From positions 1 through 64,000 of the forward strand of contig NZ_SPKJ01000003.1 of assembly GCF_009866965.1 (NCBI RefSeq): a stretch of 64,000 nucleotides of DNA, read 5' to 3'. Source of the DNA: Propylenella binzhouense. Lineage in GTDB: Bacteria; Pseudomonadota; Alphaproteobacteria; Rhizobiales; Afifellaceae. The notes beneath the pieces were generated by a model. It saw only the letters and a list, made by a program, of their open reading frames with translations. It did no database searches and was not told the DNA's origin. The first letter of the stretch is position 1. Each line of letters starts with the position of its first letter. The translations under genes and the position numbers were made by a program. Shown piece after piece: positions 19,062 through 28,333 of the stretch.

Positions 19062-19916
19062 ATGCTGAAGTCTGGTCCCTCGTCGGGAGAGCTTGGAGGC
19101 AGCGCACCTGTCGCGGCGGCGCGGGCGGGCCTGGAGGTGGCCAACGCGCAGATATTCTACGACAGCCATGTCGAGGCGGTCCGCGACATCTCTTTCGCCG
19201 TTCCGCCCGGCCAGATCGTATGTCTTCTGGGTTCGAACGGGGCTGGAAAGTCCACGACGCTCAAAGCCATCTCGGGCATCCTGTTCCCGGAGAAGGGCAT
19301 GCTGGTGAGCGGCTCGATCACCTATGACGGCCGCCGCATCGACCGGGTGGAAGCGGACGAAGTCGTTCGGGGCGGTGTGGTTCTGGTGCCGGAAGGCAGG
19401 CGTCTTTTCATCAACCTCACTGTCGAGGAGAACCTGCTTGTCGGGGGCATATCCCGCAGCGCGGCAGACCGGCGCGCTCAACTCGAGCGCGTATACGATC
19501 AGTTTCCCGAACTGCCAGAGCACCGGCACCGCATTTCCGGTTACCTGTCCGGCGGTCAGCAACAGATGGTCGCCATCGGCAGGGCTCTGATGTCGAATCC
19601 CACCCTCCTCATGCTCGACGAGCCCTCCCTTGGCCTCGCGCCGAAGATCGTGGACTCGATTTTCGAGGCGATCGTGCAGCTTCGCAGCAACGACATGAGC
19701 GTCCTGCTTGTCGAGCAGAATGCTCATCTGGCTTTGAGCGTCGCCGACTTCGGCTACGTGATGGAGCGCGGGCGCATCGTCTTCGACGGCTCTGCCAATG
19801 ACCTGATGGAGAGCCCTGAAATACAGGAGTTCTACCTGGGAATGAACGCCTCGAAGCAGCGGAAGTCGCTTCGCCACGTCAAGCATTATAAACGCCGCAA
19901 GAGGTGGCTGTCGTGA
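19062..19916 (+). CDS. livF: Branched-chain-type ABC importer ATPase (LivF-like)
   Basis: ATP-binding subunit, 284 residues. Walker A GSNGAGKST, signature LSGGQQQMVAIGRAL and Walker B LLMLDEPSLGLAP are complete. The start could be the ATG at 19062 (MLKSGPSSG) or the one at 19026; the former leaves a short linker before the ABC domain. The basic tail RKSLRHVKHYKRRKRWLS is typical of LivF subunits encoded next to an acyl-CoA ligase. It overlaps livG by 13 bp. It works in the cytoplasm with LivG, LivH and LivM. Confidence 0.9.
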   Translation: MLKSGPSSGELGGSAPVAAARAGLEVANAQIFYDSHVEAVRDISFAVPPGQIVCLLGSNGAGKSTTLKAISGILFPEKGMLVSGSITYDGRRIDRVEADEVVRGGVVLVPEGRRLFINLTVEENLLVGGISRSAADRRAQLERVYDQFPELPEHRHRISGYLSGGQQQMVAIGRALMSNPTLLMLDEPSLGLAPKIVDSIFEAIVQLRSNDMSVLLVEQNAHLALSVADFGYVMERGRIVFDGSANDLMESPEIQEFYLGMNASKQRKSLRHVKHYKRRKRWLS

Positions 19917-20686
19917 CCGCTTCTCTGCTCCGTGTGGCGGGCCTGACGAAACGGTTCGGCGGACTCGTCGCAGTCGATCAGGCCTCCTTCGACGTCGCCC
20001 CTGGCGAAATCGTCAGCGTCATCGGACCGAACGGCGCAGGCAAGACCACGCTCTTCAACCTGATCTGCCGTCTCTATTCGGCGGATGCCGGGTCTGTTGA
20101 TTTCGACGGGAAGAACTTGCTCGCATATCGCGCGGATCAACTGGCAGGAATCGGTATCAGCCGGACGTTCCAGAACCTGGCGTTGTTCGAACACGGCACG
20201 GTGGTCGAGAACATGCTCGTCGGCATGCACTCCCGGCTGAAGTCCGGCGTTCTCGCCGGGGCTTTCTATTGGGGCCCCTGTCAAAACGAAGAGATCGAGG
20301 CCCGCAAGGAAGTGGAGCGCATCATCGAGTTTCTCGAGATCGAGGAAATCCGCTCGCAGCCCGTCTCGATGCTTTCCTATGGATTGCGCAAGCGCGTCGA
20401 ACTCGGTCGGGCATTGGGGACGCAACCCCGCTTGCTCATGCTCGATGAAATGGTCTCCGGAATGAACCAGGAGGAGACCGAGGACATCGCCCGCTTCATC
20501 CTCGACCTGCGCGATGAATTCGGCATCGCCGTCCTGATGATCGAACATGACATGAACGTCGTCATGGACATCTCGGACAAGGTCTACGTGTTGAACTTCG
20601 GCGTTCCGATCGCGTCGGGCACGCCGGCCGAAGTCTCCTCCAACCCTGCGGTTATCGACGCCTATCTTGGAAAGTCGGCAGCATGA
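19904..20686 (+). CDS. livG: Branched-chain-type ABC importer ATPase (LivG-like)
   Basis: ATP-binding subunit of 260 residues starting with GTG at 19904, inside the end of livF. Walker A GPNGAGKTT, a modified signature LSYGLRKRVELGRAL and Walker B LLMLDEMVSGMN. The M-V-S after the Walker B Glu replaces the usual P-x-x-G-L, a feature I associate with the aromatic-acid-like subgroup. It overlaps the next gene by ATGA. Partner of LivF. Confidence 0.9.
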   Translation: MAVVTASLLRVAGLTKRFGGLVAVDQASFDVAPGEIVSVIGPNGAGKTTLFNLICRLYSADAGSVDFDGKNLLAYRADQLAGIGISRTFQNLALFEHGTVVENMLVGMHSRLKSGVLAGAFYWGPCQNEEIEARKEVERIIEFLEIEEIRSQPVSMLSYGLRKRVELGRALGTQPRLLMLDEMVSGMNQEETEDIARFILDLRDEFGIAVLMIEHDMNVVMDISDKVYVLNFGVPIASGTPAEVSSNPAVIDAYLGKSAA

Positions 20687-22557
20687 ACGCTGAACTCTAC
20701 AAAACGGCGGTCGAGACGTCGTTCCCGGCGCGCCTGGCCCATTGGGCGCAGACCACGCCGGATCATGTGGCGTTCCGGGAGAAGGACCAGGGTATCTGGA
20801 AGCCAACGACGTGGCGCGAATACGAGCGGCGGGTGCAGCGTTTCGCCAGGGGCCTGCAGGCGCTCGGACTGAAGAAGGGCGACCGCGTCGCCATTGCGAG
20901 CGAGGACACGCCGGAATGGCTTATCAGCGACCTCGCGACAGAGACGATAGGAGGCGTCGTCGTCGGCATATATCCGACCAATCCTTCCTATGAACTCGGC
21001 TACATCGTACGGCATTCGGAATGCCGTCTCATAGTGTGTGGCGACCAGGAACAGGTCGACAAGGTCCTCGATCTGCCCGCCGGCCCGGATGGCGTCCCGA
21101 CAATCGAACATATCGTCTGTGTCGATATGAAGGGGATGCGCCAGGCGACGGACCCGCGCATCATTTCCTTCGATGCCGTCTGCGAGATGGCGGACGCGGT
21201 CCCCGAGGACCAACTGCGCGAGTGGTGGCGCAACTGCCTGGCTGAGATCTCGCCCGGCGATGTGAACGTCATTGTCTACACATCGGGGACCACCGGCCCT
21301 CCCAAAGGAGCGCAGGGAACGCATCGCGGCGCGCTCTACACGGCCCACGTCGCCGTCGAGAAGCTCGGCCTCAACCAGAGCAACTACACCGTGCTCTGCT
21401 ACTTGCCGCTTTGCCACCTGGCGGAGCGGATATTCTCCATCGCCATGCATCTGAGAACCGGCGGAGTCGTGAACTTTGCCGAATCGATCGACACCGTCCA
21501 TATCGACCTCCGCGAGATCGCACCCACGGTCTTCCTCGGCGTGCCGAGAATCTGGGAGAAGATGCAGCAATCGGTGCTGGTCAAGTCGCAGCTCTCACCG
21601 CCCCTGGTGCGGTGGTGCTTCGACCGCATATTCGCTCGCGCCTATGCCCGGCTCGAAAAGCGCTATGCGCGGCCGCAACCATCCGGCGCGCCGGGCAAGA
21701 TGGGAGCCTTCGAAGCGCTCGAGTATTTCGTGATGTGGCTGACAATGTTCAGGCCGATCGCCCGCTATCTCGGTATCAGCCACACCCGGGTCAGAATGTG
21801 CGGCGCCGCTCCGGTGTCTCCCGAGACGCTCAAGTTCTTCCAGATCCTCGGCCTGCCGGTCCGGCAGGTCTACGGGCTGACCGAAAGCGGCGGACTGACA
21901 TTCATGCAGGATGACAGCGCCTGCATGAACGGATGCGTCGGCATTCCGCTGCCGGGCTTTTCGTTCAAGCTTGCCGATGACGGGGAAGTATTGATCAAGG
22001 GGCCGTCGGTGTTCGCCGGATACCTGAAAGACCCGGAAGCAACCGCGCGGACCTTCGATCCCGAACAATGGCTGAGAAGCGGCGATATCGCTGAATTCGC
22101 CACCGAAAAGGAAATCCGCATCATCGACCGCAAGAAGGAAATCATCATTACAAGCGGCGGCAAGAACATCGCTCCGTCGGAGATCGAGAACGCACTGCGC
22201 GAGTCAATCTATATCAAGGAAGCGATCATCGTCGGCGATGGCCGGAAGTTCCTGTCGGCACTGATCGTTCTCGACATCGATACGGTCGGACACTGGGCGC
22301 AGCAGAACCAGATCCCGTACACCACCTACAGGTCGCTGGCCGTCCATCCAGAAGTGCGCAAGCTGATCACCAAGGACGTCGATCGCGCAAACAAGCGTTT
22401 CGCGCGCGTCGAGAATATCCGCAAGTTCGAAATTCTGCAGAAGGAGCTCGATCACGACGATGGTGAACTGACGGCCACTCAGAAGGTCAAGCGAACCATC
22501 ATCGAGAAGAAGTTCGCCGAAGAAATCGCGCGCATATACGACGAGGTTTCGGCATGA
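20683..22557 (+). CDS. AMP-dependent acyl-CoA synthetase embedded in the Liv operon
   Basis: ANL-superfamily ligase of 624 residues. The P-loop signature YTSGTTGPPKGAQGTHRG, the A5 motif YGLTESGGL, the hinge region GDIAEF with IIDRKKEIIITSGGKNIAP and the C-terminal Lys region (QKVKR) are present. It converts a carboxylic acid, ATP and CoA to the acyl-CoA. It overlaps livG and livH by ATGA at both ends, so import and activation are tightly coupled: the substrate is probably trapped as a CoA ester on entry. Length and motifs fit long-chain or aryl/alicyclic acid ligases; the acid cannot be identified. Confidence 0.9.
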   Translation: MNAELYKTAVETSFPARLAHWAQTTPDHVAFREKDQGIWKPTTWREYERRVQRFARGLQALGLKKGDRVAIASEDTPEWLISDLATETIGGVVVGIYPTNPSYELGYIVRHSECRLIVCGDQEQVDKVLDLPAGPDGVPTIEHIVCVDMKGMRQATDPRIISFDAVCEMADAVPEDQLREWWRNCLAEISPGDVNVIVYTSGTTGPPKGAQGTHRGALYTAHVAVEKLGLNQSNYTVLCYLPLCHLAERIFSIAMHLRTGGVVNFAESIDTVHIDLREIAPTVFLGVPRIWEKMQQSVLVKSQLSPPLVRWCFDRIFARAYARLEKRYARPQPSGAPGKMGAFEALEYFVMWLTMFRPIARYLGISHTRVRMCGAAPVSPETLKFFQILGLPVRQVYGLTESGGLTFMQDDSACMNGCVGIPLPGFSFKLADDGEVLIKGPSVFAGYLKDPEATARTFDPEQWLRSGDIAEFATEKEIRIIDRKKEIIITSGGKNIAPSEIENALRESIYIKEAIIVGDGRKFLSALIVLDIDTVGHWAQQNQIPYTTYRSLAVHPEVRKLITKDVDRANKRFARVENIRKFEILQKELDHDDGELTATQKVKRTIIEKKFAEEIARIYDEVSA

Positions 22558-23426
22558 GCTACTTTTGGACTTTGCTGATCTACGGCGTATTAGTCGGGGC
22601 GCTGTACGGCCTGGTGGCTATCGCCTTCGCCCTGATCTACAAGGTCAGTCGGGTCATCAATTTCGCCCAAGGCGAGATGATGATGCTCGTGGCCTATATT
22701 GCCTATTCGATTGCGCTGGTCACCGACGGCAATTTGTACATTCAGATCGCGACGATCATCGCCGCGTCGGTCGTGATCGGGGCTATCATTGAGAGGGTGA
22801 TCGTCAGGCCGATGCTCGGCCGGTCGACCTTCTCGATCGTGATGCTCACCATCGCGCTCGCCGTTTTCGTGCGCGCCTTCGTCGGCTTGTTCTGGGACAC
22901 GGACTCGCATCGCTACCCGATCGCGGTCGGCGGAGAGATGGTGTCGATCTTCGGCGTCACCTTCCTGGTCTCGCAACTCGTGCTGCTGGCGATCTTCTTT
23001 GCGACCTGCATCGGGCTGTGGGCATTCCTCAAATACACGATTGCCGGCATCGCCATGCGCGCCACCGCCTCCGATCCCGCGGTCACGATGCTGATGGGCA
23101 TCTCGGTCAAGCGCCTCTACTCCATTGCCTGGGTGATCTCTGCGGTCATCTCCGGCATGGCCGGCGTTCTCTATGCGAACATCTATCACGTCGGTCCGAG
23201 CATCGGATCGATCGGGACGAGGGCCTTTCCCGCAGCCATCCTCGGCGGGCTGGACTCCGTGCTCGGGGCAGGAATCGGCGGCATCATCATCGGGGTCGTG
23301 GAGAACCTGGCCGGGGGTTACATCGGCTCGGGCTACAAGGAGATCGCCGGCTTTGTCGTCGTGCTGATCGTCCTCATGTTCCGTCCCTACGGTCTGTTCG
23401 GCGAACGTCAAATCGAGCGCGTGTGA
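22554..23426 (+). CDS. livH: Branched-chain-type ABC importer permease (LivH-like)
   Basis: Inner-membrane permease of 290 residues with about eight hydrophobic segments and the LivH start YGVLVGALYGLVAIAFALIYKV followed by INFAQGEMMML, a family hallmark. A second hallmark is AFPAAILGGLDSVLGA. It overlaps the ligase (ATGA) and livM (TGATG). Confidence 0.92.
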   Translation: MSYFWTLLIYGVLVGALYGLVAIAFALIYKVSRVINFAQGEMMMLVAYIAYSIALVTDGNLYIQIATIIAASVVIGAIIERVIVRPMLGRSTFSIVMLTIALAVFVRAFVGLFWDTDSHRYPIAVGGEMVSIFGVTFLVSQLVLLAIFFATCIGLWAFLKYTIAGIAMRATASDPAVTMLMGISVKRLYSIAWVISAVISGMAGVLYANIYHVGPSIGSIGTRAFPAAILGGLDSVLGAGIGGIIIGVVENLAGGYIGSGYKEIAGFVVVLIVLMFRPYGLFGERQIERV

Positions 23427-24481
23427 TGCGTACCAGAACCTTCAAGCAAACCTATGGCGAACTGACGCGTCTGCTGCCCTATTCCAGCAGCTGGACCTGG
23501 TATGTCGCGCTGTTGGCCGCACTGATTGCGCTACCCCTGGTCGGACCGACCTATGTCAGCACCTTCGTGCTGCTGATACTCTCGGCGGCCGTCGGCGCGA
23601 TCGGGCTCAACATCGTGACCGGCAGCGCCGGGCTGATCTCGCTCGGCCATGCCGGCTTCCTCGCGATCGGCGCCTATACAACGGCAATTCTCACGACCGA
23701 CTACGGGTTCGACCTGATCCCCACTCTCGTCATCGCGGGCCTGGTCTCCGCAGCGTCGAGCCTCTTGGTGGGGATCCCGTCGCTGCGCCTGAAAGGGCTC
23801 TATCTGGCGATTACCACGCTGGCGTTCTCGATCATCGTCACGCAGCTGATCGTTGAGGCCGAATGGCTGACCGGCGGCTCGATCGGCAAGGCCGTCACGC
23901 GAACCACCGTGTTCGGCTATCCAGTGCGGTCCACGATCTCCATCTACTATATCGCGCTCGGCGTGCTCGTGCTGACGATATTCGGTGCGCTCAACCTGCT
24001 GCGCAGCCGGGTCGGCCGAGCGTGGATGGCGATACGCGACTATGACACGGCTGCGCGGATGATGGGCATCAACCTGGTGCAGTACAAGCTTTTCGCATTC
24101 GCAGTCAGCGCGTTCCTGACCGGTGTCGCCGGAGGTCTTTCCGCGCTCTACGTCCGCTATATCAACATCGACGGATTTACACTCATCGTCAGCGTGGAAG
24201 CTGTGGCGATGATCCTGGTTGGCGGGCTCGGAAGCGTCAGGGGCGCGATCCTCGGCGCCATCATTATAACGATTCTTCCGGATGTCAGCCGCTGGCTGAT
24301 GAACACGATGTTCCGGTCGGTATTCGTACTGCCGGCCGCGAACTCGCAGGAGATCAAGGGCATAATATACGCCGTCATGATCATCCTGTTCTTGCGCTAC
24401 GAGCCGGACGGTCTCGCGGCCCGATGGGCGGTGATCAAACGGTTCTGGTCCGAATGGCCTCTCGGCAAGGCAAGAGGCTAG
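23426..24481 (+). CDS. livM: Branched-chain-type ABC importer permease (LivM-like)
   Basis: Permease of 351 residues; the frame is open further upstream, but the ATG at 23426 sharing one base with the livH stop is clearly the start. Family elements visible: GLNIVTGSAGLISLGHAGFLAIGAY, LRLKGLYLAITTLAF and SRVGRAWMAIRDYDTAA. About ten hydrophobic segments. It pairs with LivH to form the channel. Confidence 0.92.
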   Translation: MRTRTFKQTYGELTRLLPYSSSWTWYVALLAALIALPLVGPTYVSTFVLLILSAAVGAIGLNIVTGSAGLISLGHAGFLAIGAYTTAILTTDYGFDLIPTLVIAGLVSAASSLLVGIPSLRLKGLYLAITTLAFSIIVTQLIVEAEWLTGGSIGKAVTRTTVFGYPVRSTISIYYIALGVLVLTIFGALNLLRSRVGRAWMAIRDYDTAARMMGINLVQYKLFAFAVSAFLTGVAGGLSALYVRYINIDGFTLIVSVEAVAMILVGGLGSVRGAILGAIIITILPDVSRWLMNTMFRSVFVLPAANSQEIKGIIYAVMIILFLRYEPDGLAARWAVIKRFWSEWPLGKARG

Positions 24482-24514
24482 CCAGAATAGCATGAAACAG
24501 AGGGAGGAAAGGTT

Positions 24515-25681
24515 ATGAATAGAATTGCATGCAAAATTGCGCTAGGTGTTGCATGTACCCTGATGTGGGTTCTGCCGGCCGCGGCGGCTGATCCTGGCAT
24601 CAAGGACGACGAGATCGTGGTCGGCGCCATCATGCCCTTCACCGGGCCGGCAGGCGCGCTCGGCTACGGCGCGTTCCTGGGCGAGCGCATAGCCATAGAG
24701 GAGGCGAATGCCGCAGGCGGCGTCAACGGCCGCAAGATCACGGTCATCGCCGAAGACGACGAGTACGTACCGGCCCGGACGGTGCAAGCCTTCAACAAAC
24801 TGATGGAGGTCGATCAGATCTTCGCGCTGATCGCCGGTTCCGGCAGTTCGCACTGGCTGGCCATCATGCCAACCCTCGAGGCGGAGGGCATCCCGAACAT
24901 CAATCCCCTGCTGGCCAGCATGAAGCCCTTCGAGGCCGGACCGACGACCCATTTCGGCATCGGCACCAGCTACCGTGACGGGGCCAATGAGGTCATGGAA
25001 ATCATGGCCAAGCGCAATCCCAACCTCAAATGGGCCTCCATCGTCCAGGAGGATGAATCGGGGATCGATCGCGAGGTCGGTTTCAACGAGGCGGCGAAGA
25101 ATCTCGGCCTCGAGGTCGTTGCACAGATGCGCGTAAACAGGACACAGACCGATTTTTCGGCCGAAGTCCTGCGTATGCAGCAGGCCGGCGCGACCGGCGT
25201 CTTTATCGGCGGCTTGCCGACGCTCGACGCGGGTGTCCTGAAGGAGATCCGCAAGCTCGACATGAAGGCCAAGGTCGCGACGCTGTGGCTCAGCCACAAT
25301 GAGGCGTCGCTGAACCTTCTGCGCGAAGATGCGGGAGATCTCGTCCTCTACGATTTCGTCCCATCCATGACTGACCCGAAGCTCGACCATTTCCACGCTC
25401 TCGCCAAGGCGCATCTCTCGACAGAGGATCAGGGGCGGATCAACCGCTATTCGGTCACCGGCTATGCCACGATGAAGGCATTCATCGAGGCGATGAACCG
25501 TTGCGGACGTGATCTGAGCCGTGCCTGTGCGCTCGCGGAACTCAACAAACTGACAGACTTCGACACGGGTGTGATGGGCAAGATTACCTGGAGGCCCGAT
25601 TCACATCTCGCCCCGGTCGCGGGCGCGCCTCTGGTAATCGACGCCAAGGCCGGGCGGTTCGTGCCGCTTGCCGCCGACTGA
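24515..25681 (+). CDS. Liv-type periplasmic substrate-binding protein, copy 1
   Basis: Binding protein of 388 residues with a Sec signal peptide (basic start, hydrophobic core, AAAAD at about residue 25). The mature part has the family opening DDEIVVGAIMPFTGPAGALG, ANAAGGVNGRKI and DDEYVPARTVQAFNKL. RBS AGGGAGGAAAGG precedes the ATG. It feeds the LivFGHM importer. The first codons contain GAATTGCATGCAA (24522-24534), the same 13 bases as an operator-like palindrome at 33411. Confidence 0.9.
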   Translation: MNRIACKIALGVACTLMWVLPAAAADPGIKDDEIVVGAIMPFTGPAGALGYGAFLGERIAIEEANAAGGVNGRKITVIAEDDEYVPARTVQAFNKLMEVDQIFALIAGSGSSHWLAIMPTLEAEGIPNINPLLASMKPFEAGPTTHFGIGTSYRDGANEVMEIMAKRNPNLKWASIVQEDESGIDREVGFNEAAKNLGLEVVAQMRVNRTQTDFSAEVLRMQQAGATGVFIGGLPTLDAGVLKEIRKLDMKAKVATLWLSHNEASLNLLREDAGDLVLYDFVPSMTDPKLDHFHALAKAHLSTEDQGRINRYSVTGYATMKAFIEAMNRCGRDLSRACALAELNKLTDFDTGVMGKITWRPDSHLAPVAGAPLVIDAKAGRFVPLAAD

Positions 25682-25712
25682 TCGACGTCCATCTGTTCTG
25701 GAGAAATTTCCA

Positions 25713-26867
25713 ATGAACATGACGAGAGCAATCGCAGTCATGGCCCTTTTGGGCGCCCTCGGCCTGCCGTCCGCGTCCCTTGCCGAATCCGGGGTCACCG
25801 ATACCGAGGTCGTCCTCGGCGCCAGCCTGGCGTTCACTGGCGGGCCCGGCGCGCTCGCCTACGCCGGACTGCTCGGCGAGCGTATCGCCGTAGCGGAAGC
25901 CAATGCTGCCGGCGGGATTAGCGGACGGCAGATCCGCATCATCGCCGAGGACGATGGATATGTGCCGGCCCGGACCGTCCAGGCGGTCAACAAGCTGATC
26001 GAGCAGGATGACGTCTTCGCAATCACGGAGGCGTCGAGCAGTTCCAACTGGCTTGCCATCCTTCCCATGCTCGAGGAGCAGGGCATACCGTCGATCAATC
26101 CGCTCATGGCCAGTCTCGAGCCTATCAAGGCCGGACCAAGGACACATTTCTCGATTGGCATCGGTTATCGCGACGGCGCGCACGACCTCATGAAGGCCTT
26201 GCTAGCGAAGTATCTCGACAGGAAATGGGCGTCGATCACCCGGGAGGATGAAACGGGCATCGATCACGAGCGCGGCTTCCTGTCGGCGCTCAAAGAAGCC
26301 GGGCAAGCGCCGGTGCTCACCCAGCGTTTCCGCTCCGGCCAGACCGATTTCTCGGTGGAGGTGCTCAAGGCGAGGGAAGCGGGCGCGACAGCCCTGTTCG
26401 TGGGGGTGCTTCCGTCCGACGTGGCGACGATGATGTCGGAGGCAGACAAACTAGGCATGGATGCCATATTTGCGACACTCTGGATCAGCCACTTGAAGCC
26501 GATGCTGGATCTCGTCGGCGCCAATGGCGACCGGCTTCATTTGTATGATTACGTGCCGTCCCTGGAGGACGATTCGCTCGCGGACTTCCGGGCACTTGCC
26601 GCGAAGCATCTGTCGCAGGAAGACGTTGCGAAGATGAATCGGTACTCCATCACCGGTTACGCGACGATGAAGGTGTTCATCGAAGCGATGCGTCAATGCG
26701 GCAAGGACCTCACTCGCGCGTGCGCGATCGCGAAGCTGGAAGCGATGAAGGACTTCGAAACCGGCCTGACCCAGCCCGTTAGCTTCAGCCCGGACAATCA
26801 CCTCGCGACCACCAAGGGCGCGCCGCTCGTCATCCGCGACGGCAAATTCGTTCCCTTGCCAAACTGA
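25713..26867 (+). CDS. Liv-type periplasmic substrate-binding protein, copy 2
   Basis: Paralogue of the preceding gene, 384 residues from the ATG at 25713 (RBS GGAGAAA). Signal peptide ends near ASLAE. Long stretches align with copy 1 (LGERIAVAEANAAGG, DGYVPARTVQAVNKL, NRYSITGYATMKVFIEAM), pointing to a tandem duplication followed by divergence. Two binding proteins for one permease suggests a widened substrate range. It is the last gene of the transport operon, followed by a terminator hairpin. Confidence 0.9.
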   Translation: MNMTRAIAVMALLGALGLPSASLAESGVTDTEVVLGASLAFTGGPGALAYAGLLGERIAVAEANAAGGISGRQIRIIAEDDGYVPARTVQAVNKLIEQDDVFAITEASSSSNWLAILPMLEEQGIPSINPLMASLEPIKAGPRTHFSIGIGYRDGAHDLMKALLAKYLDRKWASITREDETGIDHERGFLSALKEAGQAPVLTQRFRSGQTDFSVEVLKAREAGATALFVGVLPSDVATMMSEADKLGMDAIFATLWISHLKPMLDLVGANGDRLHLYDYVPSLEDDSLADFRALAAKHLSQEDVAKMNRYSITGYATMKVFIEAMRQCGKDLTRACAIAKLEAMKDFETGLTQPVSFSPDNHLATTKGAPLVIRDGKFVPLPN

Positions 26868-26882
26868 GAAGGCACCCTCCTT

Positions 26883-26921
26883 GGCTGCCCGCCGGCCACT
26901 TCCGGCGGACAGCCGCATTTT
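26883..26921 (+). terminator. Probable intrinsic terminator after the Liv operon
   Basis: GGCTGCCCGCCGG (26883-26895) and CCGGCGGACAGCC (26902-26914) pair at 12 of 13 positions with a 6-base loop, followed by GCATTTT. The strong GC stem 16 bp after the stop of the second binding protein fits a terminator with a short T tail. Confidence 0.7.
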
Positions 26922-26999
26922 GTCTGCCCGGGACATGGCCTGAGAGGGTGCGGAAGTCGCGGAAGTCGCCCGACAAGCCGAGACCTGACACTACATGCT

Positions 27000-27018
27000 A
27001 CATTGTTGTGGACAATGT
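27000..27018. promoter_or_regulatory. Palindromic operator candidate upstream of the P450
   Basis: ACATTGT at 27000-27006 and ACAATGT at 27012-27018 form a perfect 7-bp inverted repeat with a 5-base centre, 55 bp upstream of the P450 ATG. The ATTGT-N-ACAAT layout fits GntR-type operators. Just downstream, CTCATATTTGAGGT (27020-27033) is a second, looser dyad. Confidence 0.5.
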
Positions 27019-27072
27019 TCTCATATTTGAGGTATGTATGGCGCAGATGCCTGACAAAAGGGAAGCGGCGCA

Positions 27073-28263
27073 ATGAGCGACAACGCCACGGGGAGCCTGG
27101 ACGGGTACGACATCTTTTCGGAAGGTTATCGGAACAGACCGGCCGACTATTGGGGCGACCTTGCGCAAAGCCGCTGCCCGATCTCCCGCACCGAGAAATG
27201 GGGCGGCTCGTGGATGCTGGTCCGGTATCAGGACGTCTATGACGTCATCCAGAACCCGGACACCTACTCTTCCCGCGCGGTAGAGGTAGCCGGAGAAATA
27301 CCGGCGCCTGGTCGCGGCCTGATGATGCCGCCGATCACCTCTGCCGTACCTGAGCACGCCGACCACAGAGCGCTTATCGATCCCCTGCTGTCACCAGCCG
27401 CGGTGAAGGTGATGGAGCCCTTCATCCGGGAAACCGCAGCGCAACTCGCGGCCGATCTCGCTGCGAAGGGAGGCGGAGATGCCGCCGCTGAGTTCGCCAG
27501 ACCGCTGGCCCTCTCGGTTCTAACCCGGATCATGGATCTGCCGCGGGACATGCAGGGCCAGTTTGTCGACTGGGCGACGCGCATCCTGCGTCTCGGCCCC
27601 ACCGACCAGGCGCTACGGCGCGACACTCTTCTGGAGGTCATGGCGTTCCTCGAAGAGATGATCGCCGCCCGTCGCGGGCAGGGTGGCAGCGACGCCATCA
27701 GTGTGATGGCGGACGCCACGATCGACGGCGAGCCAATCGACCGAAAGCACATGCTGGGCACTCTTCTGGAACTTGTGATCGCGGGCGCGGACACCACCTG
27801 GAGCACGATAGGCGCGAGCCTGCTCCACCTGGCGTCCAGCCCCGAGGACCGTGCCAGGCTCGTTGCCGATCCCACCCTCATCAAATCGGCGGTGGAGGAA
27901 TTCCTACGTGCCTTTGCGCCCGTGACGGTCGCGCGCATATCGACCACGGATGTGGAGGTTCATGGCCGGTGCATCCACGCAAATGACCGCGTGATCATGC
28001 CCCTGGCAGCAGCCAATCGCGATCCGGAGGTCTTCGAAGACCCCGACGTGGTCAAAATCGACAGGCGCCGCAATCGTCACATGGCCTTCGGCACTGGAAC
28101 GCACAGATGCGCCGGTGCGCACCTGGCCCGGGCCGAACTCAATATTGCGATCGAAGAATGGCTGAAGGTGATTCCGGAATTCGAGCTTGTGGGGCCCGAT
28201 GTCGAATGGGCGCAAGGGCAGGTCCGGGGACCCGAAAGCATCGTGTTCAAGGTGTCCGCATAG
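27073..28263 (+). CDS. Cytochrome P450 (bacterial class I type)
   Basis: Soluble P450 of 396 residues. The I-helix oxygen-binding motif is AGADTT, the K-helix ExxR is in EEFLR, and the heme loop is FGTGTHRCAGAHLA with the Cys ligand at residue 346. Bacterial P450s of this size hydroxylate terpenes, fatty acids, aromatic or macrocyclic compounds. The next gene encodes a reductase with FMN and 2Fe-2S domains, a likely electron donor. Located between the importer/ligase operon and an MBL hydrolase. The substrate is unknown; hydroxylation of a ring or methyl group of the imported acid would fit. Confidence 0.92.
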   Translation: MSDNATGSLDGYDIFSEGYRNRPADYWGDLAQSRCPISRTEKWGGSWMLVRYQDVYDVIQNPDTYSSRAVEVAGEIPAPGRGLMMPPITSAVPEHADHRALIDPLLSPAAVKVMEPFIRETAAQLAADLAAKGGGDAAAEFARPLALSVLTRIMDLPRDMQGQFVDWATRILRLGPTDQALRRDTLLEVMAFLEEMIAARRGQGGSDAISVMADATIDGEPIDRKHMLGTLLELVIAGADTTWSTIGASLLHLASSPEDRARLVADPTLIKSAVEEFLRAFAPVTVARISTTDVEVHGRCIHANDRVIMPLAAANRDPEVFEDPDVVKIDRRRNRHMAFGTGTHRCAGAHLARAELNIAIEEWLKVIPEFELVGPDVEWAQGQVRGPESIVFKVSA

Positions 28264-28333
28264 CATAGCCACATGATGCGGCCGACGAACGGAGTTGTTG
28301 GCCCAGTGGTCCGGTAACGTGGTTGACGATGAC

